Shown piece by piece: positions 45,963 through 54,382 of a stretch of 64,000 bases of DNA; the first letter of the stretch is position 1, and each line of letters begins with the position of its first letter. The stretch comes from Dulcicalothrix desertica PCC 7102. GTDB taxonomy: Bacteria > Cyanobacteriota > Cyanobacteriia > Cyanobacteriales > Nostocaceae. The notes under the pieces were generated by a model that did not search any database, was not told where the DNA came from, and saw only the letters and a list, made by a program, of their open reading frames with translations. The translations under genes and the position numbers were made by a program. The DNA is taken from NCBI RefSeq assembly GCF_003991905.1, contig NZ_RSCL01000006.1:401967-465966 (forward strand), given 5' to 3'.

Positions 45963-46261
45963 AAAAACTTGGTTTGGCGCCCCACGGTGTTTTAAGGCTA
46001 AAAGGATGTTTGAAAAGTATTAATATTTACCAAAACCTAACCCCTAACCCCAACCCGCGCGAGGGAAGGGGAACGATAATATAAGCTTTTTAAAGCCTCT
46101 CCCCGATACGGAGAGAGGTTTGGAGAGGGGTTTGATGTATATTTTTAGACTTTTCAAACAACCTCTAAAAGGAGCGCGTCTAAAATTAAGCTAGTTTAAA
46201 GTGTTTTTGCTATACTTATAATATTATTGGAAATAGATTTTAGATTATAGGTTGCTATTGG
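45963..46261. repeat. dispersed repeat AACCCCTAACCCC...GGAGAGGGG
   Basis: AACCCCTAACCCCAACCCGC near 46031, CCTCTCCCCGATACGGAGAG near 46096-46116, and a GAGGGG stretch: a folded intergenic repeat. No gene seen. Confidence 0.55.
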
Positions 46262-46675
46262 ATGGCTAGAGATGTCTTTCACTATGCAGTTCGTAAAGCT
46301 CTTGAGAAGGAAGGCTGGGTGATTACGGGAGACCCATTCACGATTAAAGCTGGTGGGGTTGAGATGCAAATAGATTTAGGAGCGGAAAGAGTAATAGCAG
46401 CAGAAAAAGAAGGAGAGAAAATAGCTGTTGAAATTAAAAGTTTTATTAATCCGTCAAATATTACTGAATTTCATACTGCTGTTGGTCAATTTTATAATTA
46501 CCGCGTAGCATTAGAAGAAAAACAACCTGAGCGTGCTTTGTATTTAGCTGTTCCGTTTGGAACTTATCAAACTTTTTTTCAACTACAATTTGTGCAAAAA
46601 GTTATTCAACAACTCCAGATTGAATTAATGATTTATGACCCGAAAAAAGAGGAGATTATAGAATGGAAAAAATAG
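46262..46675 (+). CDS. xisH: XisH family protein
   Basis: A 137-residue protein of the XisH family, first known as a factor controlling excision of the fdxN element during heterocyst formation. The fold is PD-(D/E)xK-like: MQIDLGAERVIAAEK supplies Asp, and IAVEIKSF supplies E-x-K. Further blocks are MARDVFHYAVRKALEKEGWV and EFHTAVGQFYNYRVAL. It overlaps xisI by 13 bases. XisHI pairs are widespread outside fdxN elements and no xisF recombinase is seen here, so a role in excision is not implied. Confidence 0.93.
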   Translation: MARDVFHYAVRKALEKEGWVITGDPFTIKAGGVEMQIDLGAERVIAAEKEGEKIAVEIKSFINPSNITEFHTAVGQFYNYRVALEEKQPERALYLAVPFGTYQTFFQLQFVQKVIQQLQIELMIYDPKKEEIIEWKK

Positions 46676-47007
46676 AGCTATACCGGAAATATATTCAACA
46701 AGTGTTAACCGATTACGTTAACGAAGGTTCTTCTGATAGTGAGGTTAAATCAGAGTTAGTTTTTGATACTGTACGTGACCATTATCAAGTGGTTTATGCT
46801 GGGTGGGAAAATAGGCGCCGGATGTACGGGTGTGTTTTACATTTAGATATAATTGATGGAAAAATTTGGATTCAACATGATGGAACTGAGGTTGGGATGG
46901 CTAATGAGTTAGTTAGGTTGGGAGTTCCAAAAGAAGATATAGTTTTGGCTTTTCATGAACCATTTGTTAGACAATATACGGGGTTTGCAGTGGGTTATGA
47001 ATCATAG
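46663..47007 (+). CDS. xisI: XisI family protein
   Basis: A 114-residue XisI protein, partner of XisH. The start EKIELYRKYIQQVLTDYVNE, the middle VFDTVRDHYQVVYAGWENRR and GCVLHLDIIDGKIWIQHDGT and the end FHEPFVRQYTGFAVG are all typical. It overlaps xisH by 13 bases and is co-translated. One GGCGCC lies inside (46814). Confidence 0.93.
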   Translation: MEKIELYRKYIQQVLTDYVNEGSSDSEVKSELVFDTVRDHYQVVYAGWENRRRMYGCVLHLDIIDGKIWIQHDGTEVGMANELVRLGVPKEDIVLAFHEPFVRQYTGFAVGYES

Positions 47008-47325
47008 TGATATAAAAGTTATAAAAATTGGCGCCGAAATTATTTGTAAATTTAGTTAGTTTGACATTTTTGATGTGAACTTAAGAATCCCCCCCAACCC
47101 CCCCGAAATCGCGCTACGGTGTACACACAAGTCTTAAAAAGCAGGGGGGATCAAAATACTAATATCTAATAGAAGCTAGTACTTCGTGATAGGGGACGAT
47201 GCCAGTGACTGTATGACTGATTGCGCCGAAAATATTCTTAAATTTATTTAGCTTGACATATTGTTGTCATTTTTATCTCTCACAGTAGTAATCATCTACC
47301 TCTTCTATATTTTCAGGAGATTTCG
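47008..47325. other. gap after xisI with decayed copies of its flank
   Basis: GGCGCCGAAATTATTTGTAA (47031) and GCGCCGAAAATATTCTTAAA (47223) are related to 45484. A CCCCCCAACCCCCC repeat lies at 47091. No gene supported. Confidence 0.5.
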
Positions 47326-47664
47326 ATGAAGCTGAGATTTTTACCCGTGTTAGCTGGTGCTATGTTTGCTGTGGGCCTTCCTGTTGCGGCGTTTGCTTGT
47401 CCAGGTGGTCAAAAGACAAACCAACAGCTGACACCACAGCAACAATCTCAATTACAACAGGTTCAGCGCAATACTTTGCAAGAAGTTTCAGCAGTTTTGA
47501 CACCTGAGCAGCAACAACAGTTTCAAACTGCGCTAGCTTCTGGTCAAAAAATGCGTGCAGCTGTTAGTAGCTTAAATCTTTCATCTGAACAGCAAGAGCA
47601 AGTACAACAAATTATGCAAGCTTCCAAAACTCAGAAACAGCAGCTTTTCAACTCCAATAGTTAG
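47326..47664 (+). CDS. secreted Gln-rich protein, Spy/CpxP-like
   Basis: A 112-residue exported protein. The signal peptide MKLRFLPVLAGAMFAVGLPV ends at AFA-CPG. The mature part is rich in Gln and has two LTPEQ-type motifs (LTPQQQSQLQQVQ, VLTPEQQQQFQ), the hallmark of Spy/CpxP-like periplasmic chaperone or stress proteins. It is likely a soluble helical periplasmic protein. TTTCAGGAGATTTCG gives a good ribosome binding site. Confidence 0.78.
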   Translation: MKLRFLPVLAGAMFAVGLPVAAFACPGGQKTNQQLTPQQQSQLQQVQRNTLQEVSAVLTPEQQQQFQTALASGQKMRAAVSSLNLSSEQQEQVQQIMQASKTQKQQLFNSNS

Positions 47665-47754
47665 TTTTTCGAGTTTTGAATTCCTCTAATATTCATGCCG
47701 CATTGTCTCTGGGTGTTTTGCTCAGAGACTTTCTTAGTGTGAAAATAACATACT

Positions 47755-48603
47755 TTAAATATTTAAGAAAACTTTTTCACCATACTGATATAAATCCTCT
47801 GATTTCGGATTAAATTCTAATTTAAAGTATGGAGTCAAATGTTTTAAGGTTAATGGTAAAAATTTGTACTCAGTAAACAAGAATTTTCTCAAATCATGAA
47901 ATGTTTTTTGATTTGTTAAGCTTTGGTCTTGCATTATTAACAATGCCATACCAACTACGATAGCTCCAATAACCATTACAGTTCCTAACAAACCTCCTAA
48001 TATACGTATCCGATAGCGATTATCTACATAATTTAAAAATTTAAACGCTAGTCCACTATGTTCTATTTCTTCAGCAGCGTGCCATTCCCACAACGAACGC
48101 ATTGTTGGGTTGGCAGTTACAAGCATATTAGATTTAAGAACAATATAAGATATTATTGTTGTCATGTTCTCAAAACCTGCAATTAAAGCTAGGCACATTT
48201 TAGGACTTAAGTATTTTTCTAATACTTCAGTAAAGAAAAAATCGGCTATTTTTAATGCTGTCTTAAATTTGTAACCCTGAGCTTCAAGTATTTTGTTATA
48301 CTTTTGGTGCGTTTGTCCGTGAGTTGCTTCCTGTTTAATAAAACCCCGAATTGGCGCCTCTAGTTCTGTATTTTGAATACGAGGTAATTGATTTCTCATT
48401 ACCCGCACCATAAATCCTTCAAATGCAGGTAGAAATAAATTCATCGCATTAAAAAAATGAGTTAGAGCAGAATTATTATTCAACCAAAGTTTTGGAATGT
48501 TATTAAACTGAAAGTTAATTTTTCTTGGTTCACACAAATTTGGGTTTAGAGGTTTATTCTCAAAATTTGGAAAATCAGCAGTTGTTGCGTCTGCAAATTT
48601 CAT
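47755..48603 (-). CDS. metal-dependent hydrolase, PF10118-like
   Basis: A 282-residue protein of the predicted membrane-bound metal-dependent hydrolase family. FIKQEATHGQTHQKYN supplies a Glu/His pair, and EWHAAEEIEHSGLAFKFL the E-x-x-E-H pair of a ferritin-like di-metal site. A transmembrane helix (LLGTVMVIGAIVVGMALLIM) lies at about residues 205-225. Substrate unknown; related proteins are linked to hydrocarbon or lipid metabolism only by annotation. Confidence 0.82.
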   Translation of the reverse strand: MKFADATTADFPNFENKPLNPNLCEPRKINFQFNNIPKLWLNNNSALTHFFNAMNLFLPAFEGFMVRVMRNQLPRIQNTELEAPIRGFIKQEATHGQTHQKYNKILEAQGYKFKTALKIADFFFTEVLEKYLSPKMCLALIAGFENMTTIISYIVLKSNMLVTANPTMRSLWEWHAAEEIEHSGLAFKFLNYVDNRYRIRILGGLLGTVMVIGAIVVGMALLIMQDQSLTNQKTFHDLRKFLFTEYKFLPLTLKHLTPYFKLEFNPKSEDLYQYGEKVFLNI

Positions 48604-48685
48604 ACTTATTTGCTAAATGATTTATATTGGGATAACGTGGATTATGTATACAGACTATATAATTTGTCAAAAATTATATTCGCGT

Positions 48686-48713
48686 AGAGACCGAATTAAT
48701 TCGGTCTCTACAA
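48686..48713. repeat. GTAGAGACCGAATTAATTCGGTCTCTAC palindrome
   Basis: Perfect 28-base palindrome, same frame as the elements at 6824 and 11511 but with a different inner core. Confidence 0.8.
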
Positions 48714-48722
48714 CACGCGCGT

Positions 48723-48920
48723 TTATGAGTCAAGATTATTGAGAGCTTCACTTACATCAGTTGCTGTTTGATAATCTCTTAAAGGTAATTGCTTGAAAAA
48801 CCTAAGAATTTTCTCATTAGCACCTTTTTCGTCAGCATGTTTTATCAAATCTTTTTTGTTAATTGGGTAATTAACTTCTTTCAATTTTTTTTGTATTTGC
48901 ACCAGGTTGACTTTAATCAT
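48723..48920 (-). CDS. DUF2795 domain protein
   Basis: A 65-residue small protein. VQIQKKLKEVNYPINKKDLI, then KHADEKGANEKILRFFKQLP and the DYQTATDVSEAL tail fit DUF2795, a short helical family of unknown function. ATGACCTTTCTCC precedes on the other strand, giving GGAGAAAGG as ribosome binding site 5 bases before the ATG. Confidence 0.85.
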   Translation of the reverse strand: MIKVNLVQIQKKLKEVNYPINKKDLIKHADEKGANEKILRFFKQLPLRDYQTATDVSEALNNLDS

Positions 48921-49131
48921 GACCTTTCTCCATTAGGTGCGAGGGTTTATATTATTGAAGAAATTCAGAAGTCAGTTGTTAAAATTTGTGTTGTCATATA
49001 CTAATTTACGTTACTTAGGGGTATTGCTTGCTGACATCACTCTTATGATAGATATTTTACTTACTTTAATCCTGCAGTTCGTATGCCTATGCCACAAGAT
49101 ATGTTAAGGTTTGTGTTTGGATTTTAAGAAG

Positions 49132-49278
49132 AGTGAATATATTTTAAGAAATATAAAGTTATGAATAGATATAGTGAGTGGGTAGCGTAGTTAATATTGT
49201 TCTGACGTATGTTTATGAATAGATACATAAATAGGAGCAGTATATAGTTACACACCATATAAGCTGTTGGAGGATAGT
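49132..49278 (+). promoter_or_regulatory. conserved upstream region of kinase 1
   Basis: Shares the string AGGAGCAGTATATAGTTACA (49233-49252) and surrounding blocks (TTTAAGAAAT, ATATAGTGAGT, ATATTGTTCTGA) with the region before kinase 2 (52533-52662). The two genes thus share a duplicated control region ending in GGAGGATAGTTTGG, the ribosome binding site and TTG start. Confidence 0.75.
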
Positions 49279-50631
49279 TTGGATATTTGTTGCACTCGTC
49301 CTGGCTGCCCAAAACCGATTAACTCTTTTCCTGATTTAGATAATGCTGTTGTTCTTAAGAATGTTCCGCAAAAGTTTTGTGTAAGTTGCGGGATGCCGTT
49401 AATTTTAGATGGTCGCTATGTACCCATAAGAAAATTGGGGCAAGGTGGTTTCGGCGCCGCTTTTTTGAGTTGTGACCGTCGTACTCCGGGAATGCGAGAG
49501 TGTGTAGTTAAGCAGTTACAGCCCGGAGTAAATTTTAAGCCTGAACAAATTAAAAAAGTTACACAGCTTTTTCATCGCGAAGCCGAAGTTCTAGAGAAAC
49601 TTGGCGCCCATCCGCAAATTCCAGAGTTGTTTGCGTTTTTTGCGTTGGAACCTCCCACTCGTGAAGAACCTATTGAGTTGTTCTATTTGGTGCAGCAATA
49701 TATCGATGGTGAAAATTTAGAACAAGAACTCTACAGCAAGGGCAAGTTTTCGGAAGCTGAAGTAACATCAGTACTAGAAGCTGTTTTAGAAATTTTAGAT
49801 TTTGTCCATAATAATGGCTCTATTCACCGGGATATTAAGCCATCTAATACAATGCGCTCACGCGACGGTAAGTTATATCTTGTTGATTTTGGCGCCGTTA
49901 AGCAAGTTGTCGCTGTTGGAACAAAACACAGTAGCGAAAATTCTACAAGTAATATGCCCTCTGAAGCAGTTACTAATGTTTACACACCTGGTTTTGCACC
50001 ACCCGAACAAACGGATGGACGTGCAGTATTTCCATCATCAGATTTATATGCTCTTGCCGCTAGCTGTTTATTTTTACTAACTGCGAAACAACCAACATCT
50101 TTTATAGATTCTTATACAAATACTTGGAACTGGCGCCCCTCTGTAAATATTAGTGATAAGCTTGCTAATATTCTAGAAAGAATGCTCAAAGAAAAGCCAA
50201 TTGAAAGATTTCAGTCTGCATCTGAAGCGCTTACTGCTTTACGAAAAAGCAAACACTCTTCAGATTTTTCTAGTTATGAGTGGTTAATGGCGCCTTTTCT
50301 AACAGGGTTTGAAATTGGTCTTTTAGCAGTATTTTTAAATAATTTATTTCCAGGAATAGGGCTTAGTATAGTTGCTATTGTTTTAGCTGTTATGGTTTAT
50401 GCTCAATATAAAAAAATTCTCAATAAAAAACATTTATTTATTATTGTCGGCGGCACATTTACGTTTGTGCTGGTGTCGCTATCCACATTACAATCTGTTC
50501 CTATTTTAGGTTTTAATTTAGCTAATAATCATTTATTTGTAGCGTTTTTTGCTTTTTTATTAGGGGTTTTCAGCATCCTCTTAATTGGATTATCTCAACT
50601 GATTTATCAACTACTTACTTTTGTTCATTAA
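49279..50631 (+). CDS. membrane Ser/Thr protein kinase with N-terminal Cys cluster (paralogue 1)
   Basis: A 450-residue Hanks-type kinase of a cyanobacterial type. The N-terminus has CCTRPGCPKP and KFCVSCGMPL, probably a zinc ribbon. Kinase motifs are complete: LGQGGFGAAFLS (P-loop), VVKQLQ (Lys), IHRDIKPSN (catalytic loop) and LVDFGAVKQV (DFG). The C-terminal 110 residues hold four hydrophobic helices. The start is TTG 49279, six bases after GGAGG; this is the same codon as in paralogue 2. It lies upstream of a binding-protein gene and a second kinase. Confidence 0.92.
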   Translation: MDICCTRPGCPKPINSFPDLDNAVVLKNVPQKFCVSCGMPLILDGRYVPIRKLGQGGFGAAFLSCDRRTPGMRECVVKQLQPGVNFKPEQIKKVTQLFHREAEVLEKLGAHPQIPELFAFFALEPPTREEPIELFYLVQQYIDGENLEQELYSKGKFSEAEVTSVLEAVLEILDFVHNNGSIHRDIKPSNTMRSRDGKLYLVDFGAVKQVVAVGTKHSSENSTSNMPSEAVTNVYTPGFAPPEQTDGRAVFPSSDLYALAASCLFLLTAKQPTSFIDSYTNTWNWRPSVNISDKLANILERMLKEKPIERFQSASEALTALRKSKHSSDFSSYEWLMAPFLTGFEIGLLAVFLNNLFPGIGLSIVAIVLAVMVYAQYKKILNKKHLFIIVGGTFTFVLVSLSTLQSVPILGFNLANNHLFVAFFAFLLGVFSILLIGLSQLIYQLLTFVH

Positions 50632-50637
50632 GAAAAA

Positions 50638-50721
50638 CAATTGTCATGGTGAACGTAGTGAAGCATCTAATAAATATTAACAATTGTCATGGTGAACGTA
50701 GTGAAGCATCTAATAAATATC
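50638..50721. repeat. 43-bp tandem repeat (GTCATGGTGAACGTAGTGAAGC)
   Basis: Two copies 43 bases apart of TTGTCATGGTGAACGTAGTG with AAGCATCTAATAAATAT. A diverged relative lies at 32611. Confidence 0.85.
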
Positions 50722-50804
50722 GAAATTTATAGAGATTCTTCTCTACGCGACTAATGACAGTTTTACACTCAGAATGACACTTATATATCTAAAGGTTAAT
50801 TACT

Positions 50805-52358
50805 ATGCAACATAATAAAGACTTTATCAAGTTGAATATAGCAATAGCTATTGCGTCTGTTATTTTAGGAATTGGATTTTGGAGTTTAAAAAATATCACC
50901 CAATCTCCCACAAATACATCTAATGCGGGTAGTTTGTCAGAAAGCACAGCTCATTCAGATGTACAGATGAGTATTGGTGATAAAATTTTATTAAAACGGG
51001 AAATAGCTGTTGATAATCCTGCTTTCCAAAGTGCCAAAGAAAATGGTGTTAGAGCAATGGCTAATAAAAACTATCCTGAAGCTGTGAAATATTTTGAAGA
51101 AGCTTTGACTATACAGCGAAATGCACCAGAAACAAGAATTTATTTAAATAATGCTAAAATTGGCGCCGAGGAAGCATATACAATTGCCGTGGCAGTCCCA
51201 GCTATTCCTCAAAATAACTTTAACAGAGGTGGCACCAATCGACACCCTGCAAATGCGTTAGAGATGTTACGTGGGTTTGCACAAGCACAAGAAGAAATTA
51301 ATCAACCCGATAAAAGAATCAACGGCAAACGCATTAAATTATTAATTGTTGATGATAATGATAATCGAGACAATGCTGCGAACGTTGCTAGACAAATAAT
51401 AAGTAATAAAAATATTATTGGTGTCATCGGTCATCGTTTAACCCCAGTTAGCAAAATTGCGGCGCCGCTATATGCTAAAGAAAAGGTTGTATTTATTGCC
51501 CCAACTGGCATATATTCTGACCTGAATAGAAGCGATTATGCATTGAATCCCGATAATCGCAAACGCTATGTATTCCGTACTGATACAGATTCAGAAATTG
51601 CCCAAAAGCAATTAGCTGATTATTTAGAAAGTCAAAATATTAAAAAAGTTGCAATTTTCTATGACTCTTCAAAAGAAATCACTTATAGCCAAGAGCTAAG
51701 AAGAGATTTTATGAAGTTTTTTGAAAACAAATCGCAAGGCAGAGAAGTTATTGATAGTATTGATATAGCGACATTAGACGATAAATTCTTCGATAAAGGC
51801 AAAGTTGATAGAGTCATTCAAAAAGGCGCCGAAGCAATATTAATACTACCTAACTTCAACTCCAGAGAAAGCGCCTTAAATATAATATCCGCAATGCCTC
51901 CAAAAAGTTCAGGTAAATCTGTACAATTAATCGGCGATGTTAGTAACTTATATAGAAGCATCACTCTATCTCAAGGAGAAAAAGCTGAAGGAATGGTTAT
52001 GGCTGTAGCTACACAGCTTACTGAACAAAACAAGTTTTATCAAGATGCCTTATCACTGTGGGGTGGAAAAATAGACTTAGCTTGGCAAACAGCTACTTCT
52101 TATGACGCTGCACAAATTTTTATTGAAGCACTCAAAGGTATACAAGCGCAAAATCGTAACGTTTACCGTGAAGCCATCCAAGAACAAATCTGTAAAAAAG
52201 ATTTTAAAGCTACCGCAGCTTCTGGTGAAACTCTACAATTTGATTGTGACATCAGCAGCACACCCAAAGATAGAGTAAAATTAGTCCAAGTAACGGCGCC
52301 TGACACGAATAAACCCAATTCTGAATATTCATTCAAACTAGTACAAGACACTAAATAA
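50805..52358 (+). CDS. membrane-anchored periplasmic-binding-protein-like receptor with TPR-like segment
   Basis: A 517-residue protein. Residues 10-30 form a membrane helix (IAIAIASVILGIGFWSL). A TPR-like unit is near residues 80-110 (KENGVRAMANKNYPEAVKYF). The remainder is a type 1 periplasmic-binding fold (Peripla_BP_6, LivJ-like): YTIAVAVPAIPQNNF, then INGKRIKLLIVDDNDN, NKNIIGVIGHRLTPVSKIAA and KVVFIAPTGIYSDL. No ABC permease is nearby. Lying between two paralogous kinases, it may be a sensor or cargo for them; this is inference. Confidence 0.85.
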   Translation: MQHNKDFIKLNIAIAIASVILGIGFWSLKNITQSPTNTSNAGSLSESTAHSDVQMSIGDKILLKREIAVDNPAFQSAKENGVRAMANKNYPEAVKYFEEALTIQRNAPETRIYLNNAKIGAEEAYTIAVAVPAIPQNNFNRGGTNRHPANALEMLRGFAQAQEEINQPDKRINGKRIKLLIVDDNDNRDNAANVARQIISNKNIIGVIGHRLTPVSKIAAPLYAKEKVVFIAPTGIYSDLNRSDYALNPDNRKRYVFRTDTDSEIAQKQLADYLESQNIKKVAIFYDSSKEITYSQELRRDFMKFFENKSQGREVIDSIDIATLDDKFFDKGKVDRVIQKGAEAILILPNFNSRESALNIISAMPPKSSGKSVQLIGDVSNLYRSITLSQGEKAEGMVMAVATQLTEQNKFYQDALSLWGGKIDLAWQTATSYDAAQIFIEALKGIQAQNRNVYREAIQEQICKKDFKATAASGETLQFDCDISSTPKDRVKLVQVTAPDTNKPNSEYSFKLVQDTK

Positions 52359-52370
52359 TACACTCTCTTT

Positions 52371-52398
52371 CTTGTGGAGCGGGCATCCCTGCCCGCCC
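52371..52398. repeat. CTTGTGG-GCGGGCATCCCTGCCCGC dispersed repeat
   Basis: CTTGTGGAGCGGGCATCCCT then GCCCGCCC, identical to the copy at 54041 after kinase 2. Confidence 0.85.
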
Positions 52399-52532
52399 AT
52401 AAAATTACATCAAACATTAATTAATTGTTGTTTTTCCCTGCACTAGTATAAAGTTTGACTGCACAGGCAAGATGCCTGTGCCACATGTATTAAATTTTGC
52501 GCTAAAATTTTAATAAATATATATTTTTATTA

Positions 52533-52662
52533 AGAAATGTAAAAATATGAAATATATAGTGAGTTTGTAACGTCTTAAATATTGTTCTGAATTATCTTGA
52601 TGTATAGATATTCAGTAGGAGCAGTATATAGTTACACGCCATGAAAGCTTCTGGAGGATAGT
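52533..52662 (+). promoter_or_regulatory. conserved upstream region of kinase 2
   Basis: Duplicate of the region before kinase 1, with AGGAGCAGTATATAGTTACA at 52617-52636 and GGAGGATAGTTTGG before the TTG start. Confidence 0.75.
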
Positions 52663-54030
52663 TTGGATATTTGTTGCACTCGTCCTAGCTGCCCGAAACC
52701 GATAAACTCTTTTCCTGAATTAGATGATGCTTCTGTCCTTAAGAATATTTCTCAACAATACTGCATTACTTGTGGAATGCCGTTAATTCTAGATGGTCGC
52801 TACATACCAATAAAGAAGTTAAGGCAAGGAGGGTTCGGCGCCGCTTTTTTAAGTTATGACCGTCGAACACCGGGAATGCGTGAGTGTATAGTTAAGCAGT
52901 TGCAGCCATCACCTAGCTTAAAACTTGAACAGATTAAAAAAGTTACACAGCTATTTCATCGTGAAGCTGAAGCTTTAGAGAAATTAGGCGCCCATCCCCA
53001 GATTCCAGATTTGTATGCGTTTTTTGCCATAAATCCTGGTCGTTTTAAATTACAAATAGAAGAACCTATTGAGTTATTTTACTTAGTACAACAATATATT
53101 GATGGTGAAAACCTAGAGCAAGAATTGTCTCGTAAAGCTAAATTTACTGAGGCTGAGGTTTTTGCAGTGCTAGAAGCTATTTTACATATATTAGATTTTG
53201 CCCACAACAATAACTCTATTCATCGTGATATTAAACCATCTAATATAATGCGTGCGCGCGATGGTCGATTATATCTTGTAGATTTTGGCGCCGTTAAGCA
53301 GGTTGTTGCAACAGGTAAACAGCAAGATGCTAACTCAACGCTTGATGTGTCATCGGTATCTATAACCAATGTTTACACACCGGGTTTTGCACCACCCGAA
53401 CAACTTGATGGACGCGCAATTTTTCCTTCATCTGATTTGTATGCTCTTGCCGCAACTTGCTTGTTGTTACTGACTGGCAAACCACCTACAAGCTTTATTG
53501 ATGCTTATACAGGTACTTGGAACTGGCGCCTTTCAGTTAATATTAACGAAAGAAATGCCAGAATTATAGAACGAATGCTCAAGGAAAAACCAATTGACAG
53601 ATTTCAGTCGGCAAAAGATGTTCTTGACGCTTTAAAACAAAAAACACCAGTTAGTCAACAAGATTTTTCTACTTTAGATTGGTTGGTTACACCATTTGTA
53701 ACAGGTTTTGAAATTGGTTTATTAGCAGTATTTTTTAACAATTTACTAGCCAAAATTGGCATAATATTTGCGATAATAATTTTAGGTGTTTTATTTTACG
53801 CTCAATATAAGCAAATTATTTTTGAAAAACATTTATTTATAATTGTCGGGGTAACGTTTGCGCTCGTACTATTGTTACTGCCAATTTTGCCATCGGCGCC
53901 TATTCTAGGATTTAACTTAGCAAATAATCATTTACTAGTTACTTTTTTTGCTTTGTTATCAGGCATTTTTGGAGTTGTCTTAGTAGGCTTATCTCAATTA
54001 ATCTATCAACTATTATCATTCATCAAATAA
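52663..54030 (+). CDS. membrane Ser/Thr protein kinase with N-terminal Cys cluster (paralogue 2)
   Basis: A 455-residue paralogue of the kinase at 49279, with the same Cys cluster (CCTRPSCPKP, QYCITCGMPL), TTG start and layout. Kinase motifs: LRQGGFGAAFLS, where the first Gly of the P-loop is Arg, then IVKQLQ, IHRDIKPSN and LVDFGAVKQV. Four C-terminal helices anchor it. The changed P-loop Gly may lower activity. It has a small insertion (GRFKLQ) relative to paralogue 1. Its upstream region is a duplicate of that of paralogue 1. Confidence 0.92.
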   Translation: MDICCTRPSCPKPINSFPELDDASVLKNISQQYCITCGMPLILDGRYIPIKKLRQGGFGAAFLSYDRRTPGMRECIVKQLQPSPSLKLEQIKKVTQLFHREAEALEKLGAHPQIPDLYAFFAINPGRFKLQIEEPIELFYLVQQYIDGENLEQELSRKAKFTEAEVFAVLEAILHILDFAHNNNSIHRDIKPSNIMRARDGRLYLVDFGAVKQVVATGKQQDANSTLDVSSVSITNVYTPGFAPPEQLDGRAIFPSSDLYALAATCLLLLTGKPPTSFIDAYTGTWNWRLSVNINERNARIIERMLKEKPIDRFQSAKDVLDALKQKTPVSQQDFSTLDWLVTPFVTGFEIGLLAVFFNNLLAKIGIIFAIIILGVLFYAQYKQIIFEKHLFIIVGVTFALVLLLLPILPSAPILGFNLANNHLLVTFFALLSGIFGVVLVGLSQLIYQLLSFIK

Positions 54031-54040
54031 ATTCTTGTCT

Positions 54041-54069
54041 CTTGTGGAGCGGGCATCCCTGCCCGCCCC
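54041..54069. repeat. CTTGTGG-GCGGGCATCCCTGCCCGC dispersed repeat
   Basis: CTTGTGGAGCGGGCATCCCT then GCCCGCCCC, followed at 54088 by a decayed reverse copy. Confidence 0.85.
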
Positions 54070-54289
54070 TGACAAAAATGATGTGAAAGGACGGGCAAGG
54101 ATGCCTATTCCCCTAATAATTATTTTAGTTTGATCATACTACAATTTTTAGCCATATATTTTAAATTTATTAAATTTTTACGTTTTGTGTTGTACATTAA
54201 ATAATATTTCGATAAAGTTGCAATATAATCTAACAACTAGATTATAATACCGATTTAATATGAAGCTGCAACTAATTAAATCCCCCCAA

Positions 54290-54308
54290 CCCCCCTTAAT
54301 AAGGGGGG
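54290..54308. terminator. CCCCCCTT / AAGGGGGG hairpin
   Basis: An 8-bp perfect stem with a 3-base loop, part of the CCCCCCAACCCCCC repeat. It lies between the convergent kinase and pentapeptide genes. Confidence 0.5.
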
Positions 54309-54382
54309 CTAAGAAAAATAATGTGCATCTTCACATAAAAATGGTATAAGCTTGCTATAAAAAATTGGTCTCTATAATTTTT

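Noticed and set aside
46262..47007. Evidence of an fdxN excision element
   Set aside because: XisHI pairs are widespread in cyanobacteria; no recombinase gene, no nif genes and no attachment repeats are in the window.
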